DNA of 64,000 nt from Candidatus Saccharimonadota bacterium (GCA_017511205.1 JAFWLE010000007.1:64367-128366); one strand, 5' to 3'. Numbered from the stretch's first letter, positions 8,370 to 17,231 are shown. Notes: generated by a model from the sequence alone, not told the origin. A program made the numbers and translations.

Positions 8370-9506
8370 CTATGCTCCAAAATAAACATCATTCATTTTA
8401 TCTACTGTTGAGTCTATACTATATTTCTTGGCTTTTTCTTTATTATTCGCCATAATCTCACGACTTATCTTCCGATTATTCTTAAGCAATAATATCCTAT
8501 CCACCATTTCAGATACACTACTTATTACATAGCCTTTTTTCCCATTCTCAACTAAATCATCAACACCCCTACAACTAAGCGCCACGACCGGCTTCCCTGC
8601 CGCAAAAGCCTCCATAATATTCACGGGCAACCCCTCTCTTAGCGACGATGAGACAGCTACGTTCGATATTGCCATTAGCTCCGGGATATCATTTCTAATA
8701 TCGAGAAAATGAATATTTTTCTGTAGTCCTTTTTCCTCAGTTAATTTCTGATAATATCCGTTCAATTCATCTGGACCAGGAAGCACTAAATGGATATCAG
8801 AGTCTTTACTCACAAGCTCACCCATCACATCTATTAGAAATCTCTGATTCTTATTCCTATCTAGCCGCGCCGGGAAAATCAACACAAAATCATCTTCTTT
8901 CAACCCTAAAGAACTTCGCAATTCCTTTTTTTGCGCTTTCGTTATTTTGACGTTGAATTTTTCAACATCTATCCCAACTCCAGGAACATACCTGATATCT
9001 TTACATCTTTTTTCAAACTTCTCTCTCGCTCTCTTATAATCTTCCTGATTTATCGTAATCAAAGTATCCGTATATTTAGCCAAATACCACTCCACTGGAT
9101 AAAACAACACCCAGTTCTTCTTCGGCGCCCCATTGTAAAAATGGAATCCGTGCGCTGTATAAATCACTCTCGTCCCATATTTCTTCCTGGCTTTTTTCGC
9201 CGCCAATCTCGCCACTACCGCCCCCATGGGCGTATGACAATGAATCATATCAAACTTTTCCGCGTCAATTAAGTCTTTCAATTCCCGTATGGCTTTTAGA
9301 TTCTTGAACGAATATGGCGATCTCTGAACGGAAATTTCCGTGTAGTTGTCGCAATAGTCTATTTTTTCATCATCCGACAAATTCCAGCCAGAAGCAACAT
9401 AGGTTTTATATTCTTTTTCCTTAAATAGTTTTAAATATGGCGTATGAAACCTTCGAATATGGGAAGCGACCGTTGCTACGAATAAAACCTTTTTTTGTTT
9501 TTTCAT
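8370..9506 (-). CDS. Glycosyltransferase family 4 (GT-B)
   Basis: 378 residues. The N-terminal acceptor domain (FVATVASHIRRFHTPYLKLF, then IHCHTPMGAVVARLA) and the C-terminal donor domain (FPARLDRNKNQRFLIDVM and the acidic EGLPVNIMEAFAAGKPVVA) are the standard GT4 arrangement; similar proteins act in Pgl/Eps glycan assembly. It is the last gene of the minus-strand operon that begins at 14592 and lies 10 nt after the ATP-grasp gene. It probably adds the second sugar onto the bacillosamine-type lipid carrier. The specific sugar is unknown. Confidence 0.85.
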   Translation of the reverse strand: MKKQKKVLFVATVASHIRRFHTPYLKLFKEKEYKTYVASGWNLSDDEKIDYCDNYTEISVQRSPYSFKNLKAIRELKDLIDAEKFDMIHCHTPMGAVVARLAAKKARKKYGTRVIYTAHGFHFYNGAPKKNWVLFYPVEWYLAKYTDTLITINQEDYKRAREKFEKRCKDIRYVPGVGIDVEKFNVKITKAQKKELRSSLGLKEDDFVLIFPARLDRNKNQRFLIDVMGELVSKDSDIHLVLPGPDELNGYYQKLTEEKGLQKNIHFLDIRNDIPELMAISNVAVSSSLREGLPVNIMEAFAAGKPVVALSCRGVDDLVENGKKGYVISSVSEMVDRILLLKNNRKISREIMANNKEKAKKYSIDSTVDKMNDVYFGA

Positions 9507-9516
9507 AAAGACTATC

Positions 9517-10479
9517 CTATTTCTTCATTATCTTCACTTCATTGTACTTCATCATATAAATATTTTCATTGTAATTCCCAATTTCATTCTTATTTTCAAT
9601 ACCGTTCATCGAATTTATTACCAATCTCGGGAAATTCACCCCACATTCGTAAGCATGAGGATAACCTCCACCAAACCTCGGATTAATCTCGGAAATATAG
9701 TATTCACCATCAATCCTAAATATGTCTATGTCTATCATATACACGTATCCAATTTTTTCTACGAGCCCAGTAATCAAATCAAACAACTTCGGATCTTTAA
9801 ACGATCTCGCTTTATCAGTCTCCCCAGCCCGCATCTTGATTTTTTCCTTCGTAAATACAGAAACCACTCTCTTAGAAATCGGGTCAATATATACATCGAC
9901 ACCTATCTCCTGGCCATCTAGAAACTCCTGAATAATTAAATCATCATATATATTAAATAGTGTGTCTATTTCCTCTTTTGAACCGACCTTATTAATGTTG
10001 ATGCTAGCACTCCCCTTATAAGGTTTCACAAATACCGGGAAACTAATCTTGCCCGCATCCAAATCTTTATAAAATTCGTCCTTATCAATATATGATTTTG
10101 CGGTTTTATACCCATTAGAACTTAGATATTTATACATCTTATACTTGTCAAAAGCTAGCTCTACCGCATCATAATCAGATATCAACGGAGTCGTACCAAT
10201 CTTCAAAAACCGCTCTCTATTCTCCGCAATCAAACTAAGCTCCGGATCAATCAGTGCAAACAAGCAATCAATCTTCTCTTTCTTACAGATATCTAATATC
10301 GCATCTATATAATTCGACTCGTCAATCCTCGGCACCAAATAATACTTATCTGCTTCATAAATCGCCGGCGCTAATTCGCTCGTATCCGTTGCGATTACCT
10401 TACCAATTCCATCGAATTCTTTCTTAAAATATTGTACGACTTTGTTTCTCGTCCCCGCGCTTGTAATCAGTATATTCAT
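9517..10479 (-). CDS. ATP-grasp ligase (carbamoyl-phosphate synthase large-chain-like)
   Basis: 320 residues. An N-terminal Rossmann-like segment (ILITSAGTRNKVVQYF) is followed by the ATP-grasp fold: FPVFVKPYKGSASINI, the DDLIIQEFLDGQEIGVDVYI strand in two parts, and the metal-binding EINPRFGGGYP. Such enzymes join a carboxylate to an amine through an acyl-phosphate. Relatives in polysaccharide clusters add amino acids or similar groups to sugars. The start overlaps the end of the GNAT gene by 4 nt, so it belongs to the same operon and probably modifies the same sugar. The substrates are not evident. Confidence 0.82.
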   Translation of the reverse strand: MNILITSAGTRNKVVQYFKKEFDGIGKVIATDTSELAPAIYEADKYYLVPRIDESNYIDAILDICKKEKIDCLFALIDPELSLIAENRERFLKIGTTPLISDYDAVELAFDKYKMYKYLSSNGYKTAKSYIDKDEFYKDLDAGKISFPVFVKPYKGSASININKVGSKEEIDTLFNIYDDLIIQEFLDGQEIGVDVYIDPISKRVVSVFTKEKIKMRAGETDKARSFKDPKLFDLITGLVEKIGYVYMIDIDIFRIDGEYYISEINPRFGGGYPHAYECGVNFPRLVINSMNGIENKNEIGNYNENIYMMKYNEVKIMKK

Positions 10480-10985
10480 TTTTTATTTATCCACTCCTCT
10501 CTCAGGATACCATACATGCATCTGTTTATCATCTCTCCTTTAAAATAAATATCTTTTCGAAGCAAACCTTCTTGACTGAAACCTACTTTTTCATACAGCT
10601 TTCTTGCGGCAACGTTTTTTTCGTCAACACACAGCCAAACTTTTTGTAATCCGAGTTTGTTAAACGCAAAATCCAATACCAGTTTAGTTGCCTCATAGGA
10701 AATACCCCTCCTTCTATAATCGTGCTCGCCCAAAGTGATGTAATATTCACCTTTCTTATTACCGATGTTTATAATTCCGATAACCCCCACCGGTACACCA
10801 CCATACTCGATTATCATATCGTGCCGATTTTGGTTGTCTTTTGTGTTTTCAAACCACTGATGAGTTTTTTCGACATCTAGTGGTATATTATAGTGTAGGA
10901 ACTCATTATTCACTGGATCGTTTATCCACTTTACTTTGCTTTCCACATCATCCGCAGTGAATTTCCTTAATGTTACATTGTTCAT
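10476..10985 (-). CDS. GNAT-family N-acetyltransferase (RimJ/RimL-like)
   Basis: 169 residues from the ATG at 10985 (MNNVTLRKF), 1 nt after the stop of the preceding gene. A longer frame to 11024 would lie inside that gene. The GNAT core is visible: GVIGIINIGNKKGEYYITLGE in two strands, the acetyl-CoA loop YRRRGISYEATKLVLDFAF, and the AARKLYEKVGF segment. In the bacillosamine pathway the amine made by PglE is acetylated by PglD, which is a different fold. A GNAT in this slot may perform that step, as PseH does for pseudaminic acid. That role is inferred from position. Confidence 0.78.
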   Translation of the reverse strand: MNNVTLRKFTADDVESKVKWINDPVNNEFLHYNIPLDVEKTHQWFENTKDNQNRHDMIIEYGGVPVGVIGIINIGNKKGEYYITLGEHDYRRRGISYEATKLVLDFAFNKLGLQKVWLCVDEKNVAARKLYEKVGFSQEGLLRKDIYFKGEMINRCMYGILREEWINKK

Positions 10986-10986
10986 A

Positions 10987-11592
10987 TCAGTTTTTCCCGT
11001 TGAACCTTTCATTAAATTCTCCATTTCCCGAATATATATTAGATCTGCATATAACCTGTTTTATGGTCATAAAAACGATTTTCACATCAAGCCCAAAAGA
11101 TAAATTCTTTACATAATAAACGTCCAATTTAAACTTTTCTTTCCAGGTGAGCGCATTTCTGCCATTGACCTGAGCCCATCCAGTTAAACCTGGCCTTACG
11201 TCATGTCGGTGTTTTTGTTCCTTGTTATAATATTTCAAATATTCTACATGCAATGGCCTAGGGCCTACAATACTCATTTTACCAAACAAAATAGAAAACA
11301 ATTCAGGCAGCTCATCCAGGCTAGTTTTGCGAAGGAAATTACCAAATTTTGTTAGCCTCTTTTCATTAGGTAGCAACTTACCGTCCTTATCTTTTTCATT
11401 CGTCATCGTTCTAAATTTATACATATTGAAAATCTTCTCATTCCTCCCCGGTCTCTTCTGTTTAAAGATGATTGGCCAACCCATAAAGATTAACACTAGG
11501 ATAGCAATGATTAAGTATATTGGTAATAACACAATAATTGCCATCAACGACAATAAGATATCCAAAAACCTCTTAAACACCTTTCGATACAT
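10987..11592 (-). CDS. pglC: Monotopic phosphoglycosyl transferase (PglC/WcaJ C-domain type)
   Basis: 201 residues, the size of minimal PglC enzymes. One membrane-inserted helix (about residues 8-36) is followed by the conserved KQKRPGRNEKIFNMYKFRTM, the Asp-Glu catalytic dyad in TSLDELPELFS, the MSIVGPRPL loop and the RPGLTGWAQVNGRN loop. The enzyme transfers a sugar-1-phosphate from a UDP-sugar to undecaprenyl phosphate at the membrane, starting glycan assembly. It ends with TGA, which shows TGA is read as a stop here. The aminotransferase gene ends where this gene begins. Confidence 0.9.
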   Translation of the reverse strand: MYRKVFKRFLDILLSLMAIIVLLPIYLIIAILVLIFMGWPIIFKQKRPGRNEKIFNMYKFRTMTNEKDKDGKLLPNEKRLTKFGNFLRKTSLDELPELFSILFGKMSIVGPRPLHVEYLKYYNKEQKHRHDVRPGLTGWAQVNGRNALTWKEKFKLDVYYVKNLSFGLDVKIVFMTIKQVICRSNIYSGNGEFNERFNGKN

Positions 11593-12722
11593 TACTTAAA
11601 TAACCCCTTTATAATCTCAATTACTCGCTCCTGATCTTCCACGGTCATATTCGTATCCGATGGCAAACACACCCCATTCTCAAATAACTCTTCCGATACC
11701 GGTCGTTTATCATCGTGCGCGAAGAACTCGCACTCAGCAAACACTGGCTGCAAATGCATCGGCTTCCAAATTGGTCGCGATTCAATATTCTCAGCTTCAA
11801 GTGTCGTCATAATATCCAACGGTCGCACCTTGCTAAACTCAGAAATTTTCATAATAGATAGCCAATGCGTAGATTCCATTCCTTCCGGCTCTGTGATCAT
11901 TTCTATTTCATCAATATCTCTAAATCCATCAACATATCTTTCAAAAATCTCGCGTTTCATTCTAACTTTATCATCTAAGTTTTCAAACTGCCCACACCCA
12001 ATCGCCGCACACACATTACTCATCCGATAATTATAGCCAATCTCCTCATGTTGATAATGGCGCGCCGGTTCACGGCTCTGTGTCGCCCACTTCAAAGCTC
12101 GCTCCGCTGCCTTCGTATCTTCAGTTAAGAGCATTCCACCGCCAGAAGTTGTAATAATCTTATTCCCATTAAACGAGATAATATTGTATTTTCCAAAAGT
12201 CCCAACGTGCTTGCCCTTATAAGTCGCTCCTAACGATTCAGCCGCATCCTCAATCACTGTCACTCCATGTTTTTCGCAAATCGGCAACAATTTATCAAAA
12301 TCTGCCGGCATCCCATAAAGCGACACTATAATCACCGCCTTCGGAAGTGGATATTTTTCAAACGCCTTCTCAAGTGCCACCGAGCTCATATTATAAGTCG
12401 TAGGTTCACTATCAATAAACACCGGCACGCCGCCTTCATAGACAATCGGATTTGCACTTGCGCTAAATGTCAAGCTAGAGCAAAACACTTTGTCACCAGG
12501 TTTTACACCAGCCAGTTTAATTGCTAGATGCAAAGCCGCCGTACCGGCCGAAAGCGCTACCGCATTTTTCACTGGCATATATTTCTCAAAATCCTCTTCC
12601 AATTTGTCTACAAACGGTCCAAGTGGCGCCACCCAATTAGAATCAAACGCTTCCTTCACGTATTCACGCTCTCTACCTAACATTTGTGGCGAAGCTAAAT
12701 ATATTTTTTTATTTTTCACCAT
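11592..12722 (-). CDS. pglE: DegT/DnrJ/EryC1/StrS sugar aminotransferase (PglE-like)
   Basis: 376 residues. The PLP-dependent sugar aminotransferase family is recognised by NAVALSAGTAALHLAIKLAGV (read in two parts), VIEDAAESLGATYKGKHVG and the lysine site SFNGNKIITTSGGG, with Lys188 the Schiff-base residue. It would convert the 4-keto sugar made by the neighbouring CapD-type dehydratase into a 4-amino sugar. A G-rich ribosome site (AAAAGGGGG) precedes the ATG. The start overlaps the dehydratase end by 14 nt, indicating coupled translation. Confidence 0.88.
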   Translation of the reverse strand: MVKNKKIYLASPQMLGREREYVKEAFDSNWVAPLGPFVDKLEEDFEKYMPVKNAVALSAGTAALHLAIKLAGVKPGDKVFCSSLTFSASANPIVYEGGVPVFIDSEPTTYNMSSVALEKAFEKYPLPKAVIIVSLYGMPADFDKLLPICEKHGVTVIEDAAESLGATYKGKHVGTFGKYNIISFNGNKIITTSGGGMLLTEDTKAAERALKWATQSREPARHYQHEEIGYNYRMSNVCAAIGCGQFENLDDKVRMKREIFERYVDGFRDIDEIEMITEPEGMESTHWLSIMKISEFSKVRPLDIMTTLEAENIESRPIWKPMHLQPVFAECEFFAHDDKRPVSEELFENGVCLPSDTNMTVEDQERVIEIIKGLFK

Positions 12723-14592
12723 TCCCCCTTTTGCTAGGTTTATAAGTTTTTACTATTTTCGCTGTCCGCTCCTTAATGTCAGCCGAATTCTTTTCCGCAG
12801 CAGTTACTAGTCCATTCAAATCCCTTAAGAAATTCTTGTCAATTCTAATTGGCTTGCCAACGAAGATCAATTTGTTCGGTGTTTCTTTCAAACCTTCTTC
12901 ATCCATCAGCATCTCTTCGTAAAGCTTCTCACCTGGGCGAAGCCCCGTAATTTTAATTTCTATATCCTTACCCGGTTCCAAACCTTTGTAGCGAATAATC
13001 TTTTTAGCAAGATCATAAATCCGCACTGGTTTGCCCATATCTAGAACAAAGATTTCCCCACCTTCTGCATACACTCCCGCCTGCAAAATCAAACTCACCG
13101 CCTCTGGAATCGTCATAAAGTAGCGCGTGATATCCTTATGCGTTACCGTCACTGGTCCACCCGCTTCAATTTGCTTCAAAAATAGCGGAATCACCGAGCC
13201 ATTACTACCTAAGACATTCCCAAACCTCACCGCTACATAATCCGTTTTCGATCTCTTATCATAAGTCTGCACGATCATTTCACAAATTCGCTTTGAAGCG
13301 CCCATAATGTTAGTTGGCCTCACTGCTTTATCCGTACTAACTAGCACGAATTTCTTCACGCCATACTTATCCGCTAGTTTTACCGTGTTCAGAGTCCCAA
13401 GGCAATTATTTTTAATCGCTTCATTTGGGCTCACTTCCATTAACGGCACGTGCTTATGTGCTGCCGCATGATAGACTTGCTCTGGATGGAATTCTTCAAA
13501 AACTTTTTCTAGCCTTGCATAGTCTCGCACAGAACCAATAATAGTTTGTAGATTCAATTCTGGATAATTTCTTAAAAGCTCCTGTTGAATTTCATACGCA
13601 TTATTCTCATATATATCAAAGATGATTAAAAGCTTCGGCCCAGCCTTTGCAATCTGCCGACAAAGCTCCGAGCCGATTGATCCACCACCACCAGTTACCA
13701 AAATCACCTTATCAGTTAGATTACTAGTTATCTCATCATTATTTACCACTATTTGGTCTCGTCCCAAAAAATCTTCATACTTAATCGGGCGAATTTGCGC
13801 TACGATATTTTCTGCCCTTTGGTCCATTGTAAGATACATTGATGGCAAAATCTTTATTTCGCAATCCGTTTTTTGACATTCAGTTACAATCTTGGAAATC
13901 GCCTCCTTGCTAGCAGACGGAATCGCGATAATTATTTGTTCAATTTGATACTTCTCTACGGTCGATTGAATTTTACGATAATTGCCAACAATTAGAATCC
14001 CTCGAATTCGCGTCCCCCACTTCTGTTTATCATCATCAATGATGCAGCGAATCCGATCATTCTTGTACTCGCCATTTCGGCTCATTTCGTCAATCATCAT
14101 CCGCGCCGCTTCACCACCACCCACAATCATCGTATTTTTAGTCCTAGCCCGATTTTTATTTGGCAAAGCTTTAATTATTGCTCGCCCGATCCGATATGAA
14201 TATCTAGACCCACAAGTAAATAGAATTAGTAAAATCACAAAAATAAACCAAAAACTCCTCGGAATCGGAAGCAGCATCATGTGTTTATAAAGGTAAATCA
14301 AAAGCCCCGATCCTATACAAGAACCCACTACAGATATTAACTCAGGGATAGAAGCAAAGCGCCAAATTGAGGTATAAAGCCCCGTCACTGCAAAAATCAT
14401 TACTACGATAAAGCAATCTATTGGCAAATAGTGCGTAACTGTCTGAATGTATTCCACTGGCACCGGCTGAAAATCAAACCGAATCCATAGTGCAAAAAGC
14501 GAGGCCAGAGCCACTGACAAAATATCAAGAATAATAAGGACAATAATCCTCGAAATTTTTTTATTAAAAACTTCTTGCGCTTTGTTCTTCAT
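12709..14592 (-). CDS. pglF: CapD/PglF-type membrane NDP-sugar 4,6-dehydratase
   Basis: 627 residues. Four membrane helices fill about residues 15-135, followed by a CoA-binding-like Rossmann domain (TMIVGGGEAARMM) and a C-terminal extended SDR domain with ILVTGGGGSIGSELCRQI, the HAAAHKHVPLME segment and STDKAVRPTNIMGASKR. This matches UDP-GlcNAc 4,6-dehydratases that begin the bacillosamine pathway. First gene of the minus-strand operon, with a promoter at 14675-14703. PglF, PglE and PglC homologues in a row strongly suggest a di-amino sugar primes the surface glycan; the exact sugar is inferred. Confidence 0.88.
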   Translation of the reverse strand: MKNKAQEVFNKKISRIIVLIILDILSVALASLFALWIRFDFQPVPVEYIQTVTHYLPIDCFIVVMIFAVTGLYTSIWRFASIPELISVVGSCIGSGLLIYLYKHMMLLPIPRSFWFIFVILLILFTCGSRYSYRIGRAIIKALPNKNRARTKNTMIVGGGEAARMMIDEMSRNGEYKNDRIRCIIDDDKQKWGTRIRGILIVGNYRKIQSTVEKYQIEQIIIAIPSASKEAISKIVTECQKTDCEIKILPSMYLTMDQRAENIVAQIRPIKYEDFLGRDQIVVNNDEITSNLTDKVILVTGGGGSIGSELCRQIAKAGPKLLIIFDIYENNAYEIQQELLRNYPELNLQTIIGSVRDYARLEKVFEEFHPEQVYHAAAHKHVPLMEVSPNEAIKNNCLGTLNTVKLADKYGVKKFVLVSTDKAVRPTNIMGASKRICEMIVQTYDKRSKTDYVAVRFGNVLGSNGSVIPLFLKQIEAGGPVTVTHKDITRYFMTIPEAVSLILQAGVYAEGGEIFVLDMGKPVRIYDLAKKIIRYKGLEPGKDIEIKITGLRPGEKLYEEMLMDEEGLKETPNKLIFVGKPIRIDKNFLRDLNGLVTAAEKNSADIKERTAKIVKTYKPSKRGNGEK

Positions 14593-14674
14593 AATAAAAC
14601 TGCTTTGTTACGCATGCACTAACTCACATCTACACACGTCCAAACACCTCATCCATCCCTGTTTTTATATTACA

Positions 14675-14703
14675 ATTTTACCACAAAAGTAATCATTCAG
14701 CAA
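14675..14703 (-). promoter_or_regulatory. Promoter of the pgl-type operon
   Basis: Minus strand: TTGCTG (14703-14698), a 17-bp spacer, and TAAAAT (14680-14675) with an extended TGG. This leaves a leader of roughly 75 nt before the CapD-type start codon. Confidence 0.6.
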
Positions 14704-14747
14704 GCGTAAGATACTTCTATTCGTTATTATAAAATCTCATAAATTTC

Positions 14748-14776
14748 TTGATTTTCCTAGCAAGTCGCGATACAAT
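14748..14776 (+). promoter_or_regulatory. Promoter of small RNA copy 3
   Basis: TTGATT at 14748-14753, a 17-bp spacer, and TACAAT at 14771-14776. Confidence 0.72.
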
Positions 14777-14782
14777 AACCAC

Positions 14783-14830
14783 ATATTCGGGAATACCCGC
14801 GTCCCCCTCTCATCGAGGGGTATATTTTTT
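14783..14830 (+). ncRNA. Toxin-convergent small RNA, copy 3 (Fic locus)
   Basis: About 48 nt. It contains the conserved TTCGGGAATACCCGC hairpin, then a terminator hairpin with a sequence of its own (CCCCTC-TCATC-GAGGGG) and six Ts ending at 14830. The TAA stop of the convergent Fic gene is at 14832-14834, so the Fic mRNA would run into the complement of this RNA. Confidence 0.65.
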
Positions 14831-14831
14831 G

Positions 14832-15722
14832 TTATAATGTTTCTGGCACAAAACCCTCATCAATCATCCAGTGTTCTCTTTCTCTAAACGCTGGAATCGT
14901 CCCACGTATAGCTTTATTAACGGCAGATTGCAAATTAATGTCATTCTTTTCCGCCCAGTCAGCCACCGGAATGATCCTTCTCGCCGTCAATTTCGCAATT
15001 CTGCGATACAGCGCCTCAATCAAAAGCCCAGCAAACAGCTCTTCTATTTTCTCCACATTGTTTTTTAGGACATAAGCTTCTAATGCCGGATAATATTCAG
15101 AAGTTTTCGACTTATTCGGTACGACAATCGGCGGCAAATCTAATAAATCTAGCTGCTCATTTGTAATGAGGCGTCCAATCCGTCCATTACCATCCGCAAA
15201 TGGATGGATATTTTCGAACTCAGCGTGAAAATAGGCAATTTTTTCCAAGAAATACTTATCGTCATCTTTATTATACCCATCTACTAATTCTTGCATCAAA
15301 CCATCCACAAACTCCGGATTTGCGCCAATATGCGTGCCCACACGCACCCACTCCTTGCCAGAGCGAAAACGCCCTGCAATTTCATCGCGAATGTTCGAAA
15401 TGAGCATCTTATGTGATCTCAAAATTAGCTGAATAGAAATCTCTTTCTCAGTATTATCCATCAGATATTCTATCGCCTTAGCAAGATTTTTCGCCTCAAA
15501 TATTTCACGAATTTCATGATCAGTACGAATTCGGTCACGAATTAAGATATCCTCAGTATCTTCAAGCGTCAAAGTAGAATTCTCAATTGCATTGGAATTA
15601 TAAACCATCTCAGGAAGCTCAGCGATAGTTAACTCTTTAATCGCCAATCTACTTTTTCTAACTAAAGCATGATATTCCTCTGCTAGGCTATCTATTCTAT
15701 CTCTTTTTACTTGACTTATCAT
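14832..15722 (-). CDS. Fic-domain protein (AMP-transferase type) with N-terminal inhibitory motif
   Basis: 296 residues. The active-site loop HPFADGNGRIGR (about residues 173-184) is the full Fic signature with catalytic His and the phosphate-binding Asp/Asn/Arg. Near residue 43 SNAIEN matches the [S/T]xxxE[G/N] inhibitory helix, so this is a class II, self-inhibited Fic protein. The C-terminal 50 residues look like a winged-helix tail. Fic enzymes attach AMP or related groups to target proteins. The ATG at 15722 lies 6 nt after a strong TATAAT, so the mRNA should be leaderless. A small RNA converges on its 3' end. Confidence 0.88.
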   Translation of the reverse strand: MISQVKRDRIDSLAEEYHALVRKSRLAIKELTIAELPEMVYNSNAIENSTLTLEDTEDILIRDRIRTDHEIREIFEAKNLAKAIEYLMDNTEKEISIQLILRSHKMLISNIRDEIAGRFRSGKEWVRVGTHIGANPEFVDGLMQELVDGYNKDDDKYFLEKIAYFHAEFENIHPFADGNGRIGRLITNEQLDLLDLPPIVVPNKSKTSEYYPALEAYVLKNNVEKIEELFAGLLIEALYRRIAKLTARRIIPVADWAEKNDINLQSAVNKAIRGTIPAFREREHWMIDEGFVPETL

Positions 15723-15728
15723 ATCTCT

Positions 15729-15781
15729 ATTATACCAAATTTACCGTTTAAAATCAATGTTTTCACCAATTTTAAACGGTA
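15729..15781 (-). promoter_or_regulatory. Fic promoter with operator-like inverted repeat
   Basis: Minus strand: TTGATT (15757-15752), a 17-bp spacer, and TGG-TATAAT (15734-15729). A perfect 13-bp inverted repeat (TACCGTTTAAAAT at 15742-15754, and its complement at 15769-15781, with 14 bp between) covers the -35 region and spacer. This is where a repressor would block transcription. No regulator gene is adjacent. Confidence 0.6.
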
Positions 15782-15807
15782 GTTCACTCGCCCTGAAACA
15801 TAAGCCA

Positions 15808-15836
15808 CAAAAAGCCACCTCTACAAAGAGAGGTGA
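15808..15836 (-). terminator. Terminator of the ribosomal operon
   Basis: Minus strand hairpin CACCTCT-CTTTGT-AGAGGTG followed by GCTTTTTG, 30 nt after the rpsH stop. Confidence 0.8.
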
Positions 15837-15865
15837 CTTTACCATATACTATATATTATATATGT

Positions 15866-16267
15866 TTACCAGACTTTCACCAGTATTTCGCCACCGAGAC
15901 GATTTTTCTTTGCTTCACGTCCGGTCATTAGACCTTTAGAAGTCGAAACAATTAACATTCCCCGGCCAGATTTTACAGTAGGAAGTTCATCCACTGCTGC
16001 ATAAACTCTCCGACCTGGTTTTGAAACCTTGGTAATCTCGTTAATTTTAGCTTTTTCACCCGGTTCATTAATTTTGACCTTCAAAATCCCGCGTGGTTTT
16101 TCGTCAGTCACTTCATAGCCCGCCACATAACCATTCTTCGCTAAAACTTCTATAATGCGTTCCTTTAGCTTAGAAGTCGGGACTAGAATTTCGTTCTTAC
16201 CAACGAGGACCGCGTTTCGAATCCGTGTCAGTAAGTCTGCAATTTGATCTGTAGATTGTAATGACAT
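15866..16267 (-). CDS. rpsH: 30S ribosomal protein S8
   Basis: 133 residues. It shows the S8 start (DQIADLLTRIRNAVLVGK) and the conserved C-terminal SKGLMTGREAKKNRLGGEILVKVW in two parts. S8 binds 16S rRNA helix 21 during central-domain assembly. It is the last gene of the operon: a terminator follows, so rplF, rplR, rpsE, rplO and secY, which normally continue the spc operon, are absent here. Confidence 0.96.
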   Translation of the reverse strand: MSLQSTDQIADLLTRIRNAVLVGKNEILVPTSKLKERIIEVLAKNGYVAGYEVTDEKPRGILKVKINEPGEKAKINEITKVSKPGRRVYAAVDELPTVKSGRGMLIVSTSKGLMTGREAKKNRLGGEILVKVW

Positions 16268-16280
16268 AATTCTCTCCTTC

Positions 16281-16550
16281 CTACCAGCTACTCTTAGTTA
16301 CACCAGGAATTTCGCCTTTACTTGCTTTTTCCCGGAAGTTAATACGTGATAAACCAAATCGGCGCATATAACCGCGTGGACGACCGTCCAACATATCACG
16401 GTTTTTTAGCCTGGTTGGCGAAGCGTTACGTGGAAGCTTAGCTAAACCTTCCAAATCGCCCGCTGCCTTTAAGGCTGCCCGTTTTGCTTGATATTTTGCG
16501 TTTAATTTACGCCGCTTCTCATCGCGTAGAACTGCAGATTTCTTTGCCAT
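16281..16550 (-). CDS. rpsN: 30S ribosomal protein S14
   Basis: 89 residues, the long cysteine-free type of S14 (no CxxC pairs). The closing [19 protein letters not shown] and VTKSSW are the family signature. It lies between rplE and rpsH with short gaps. Confidence 0.95.
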   Translation of the reverse strand: MAKKSAVLRDEKRRKLNAKYQAKRAALKAAGDLEGLAKLPRNASPTRLKNRDMLDGRPRGYMRRFGLSRINFREKASKGEIPGVTKSSW

Positions 16551-17231
16551 CTATTTGTCCTCCCGCGCAAACGGCATTCCAAAGAGTTCCAAGAGTTTTG
16601 TACTTCCTTCCTTTGAGCCATTTTTAATAATAAATGTTACTTCTAGTCCGTGCAGAGCTGCCGCATCCTCAAATGTAATCTCTGGGAACACGGTTTGTTC
16701 TTTGAGGCCTAAATTGTAATTACCTTGTTTATCAAATGCTTCGCGACTGACGCCATGAAAATCCCGTACGTGTGGAAGCGCAATGTTTAGAAGTCTGTCC
16801 ACAAATTCGTACATCTTGTCGTTCCGTAAAGTTACGAGATACCCTACTGGCGCACCCATGCCTTTACGAATCTTAAAGGTTGCGATGGATTTTTTCGCTA
16901 ATCTCGAAGTTGGGGCTTGACCGGTAATCTTCGCAAGGGTAAGTTCCACCGTCTCGGTGAATTTCTTATCTTCACGCTTCTTACCTACACCCGAAGACAC
17001 AATTACCTTCTTCAGCTCTGGCACTTGGTTGATATTCTTGAGACCAAGTTCTTTTTTGAGCTTCGCCTTCAGCTCTGTATTATAGAGAGCTTTGAGGCGT
17101 GGTTGTGCTTTAACTGCAGCTTTTTTGGAAGCTGGCTTTTCGGCCTTAGCAGCTGGTTTGTCAGCAACTGGCTTTTTAGCCGCTGGCTTCGTCGCCTTTG
17201 CAGTCTTGGCAGCCGTCTTATTTTCCGCCAT
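16551..17231 (-). CDS. rplE: 50S ribosomal protein L5 with long N-terminal extension
   Basis: 226 residues against the usual 180 or so. The first 45-50 residues are an Ala/Lys/Pro low-complexity extension (TAAKTAKATKPAAKKP...). The normal L5 core then follows: VIVSSGVGKKREDKKF, RKGMGAPVGYLVTLR, NYNLGLKEQTVFPEI. L5 binds 5S rRNA. The frame is open throughout and the only sensible start, MAENKT at 17231, overlaps the rplX stop by one base, so the extension is real in the sequence. Confidence 0.95.
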   Translation of the reverse strand: MAENKTAAKTAKATKPAAKKPVADKPAAKAEKPASKKAAVKAQPRLKALYNTELKAKLKKELGLKNINQVPELKKVIVSSGVGKKREDKKFTETVELTLAKITGQAPTSRLAKKSIATFKIRKGMGAPVGYLVTLRNDKMYEFVDRLLNIALPHVRDFHGVSREAFDKQGNYNLGLKEQTVFPEITFEDAAALHGLEVTFIIKNGSKEGSTKLLELFGMPFAREDK

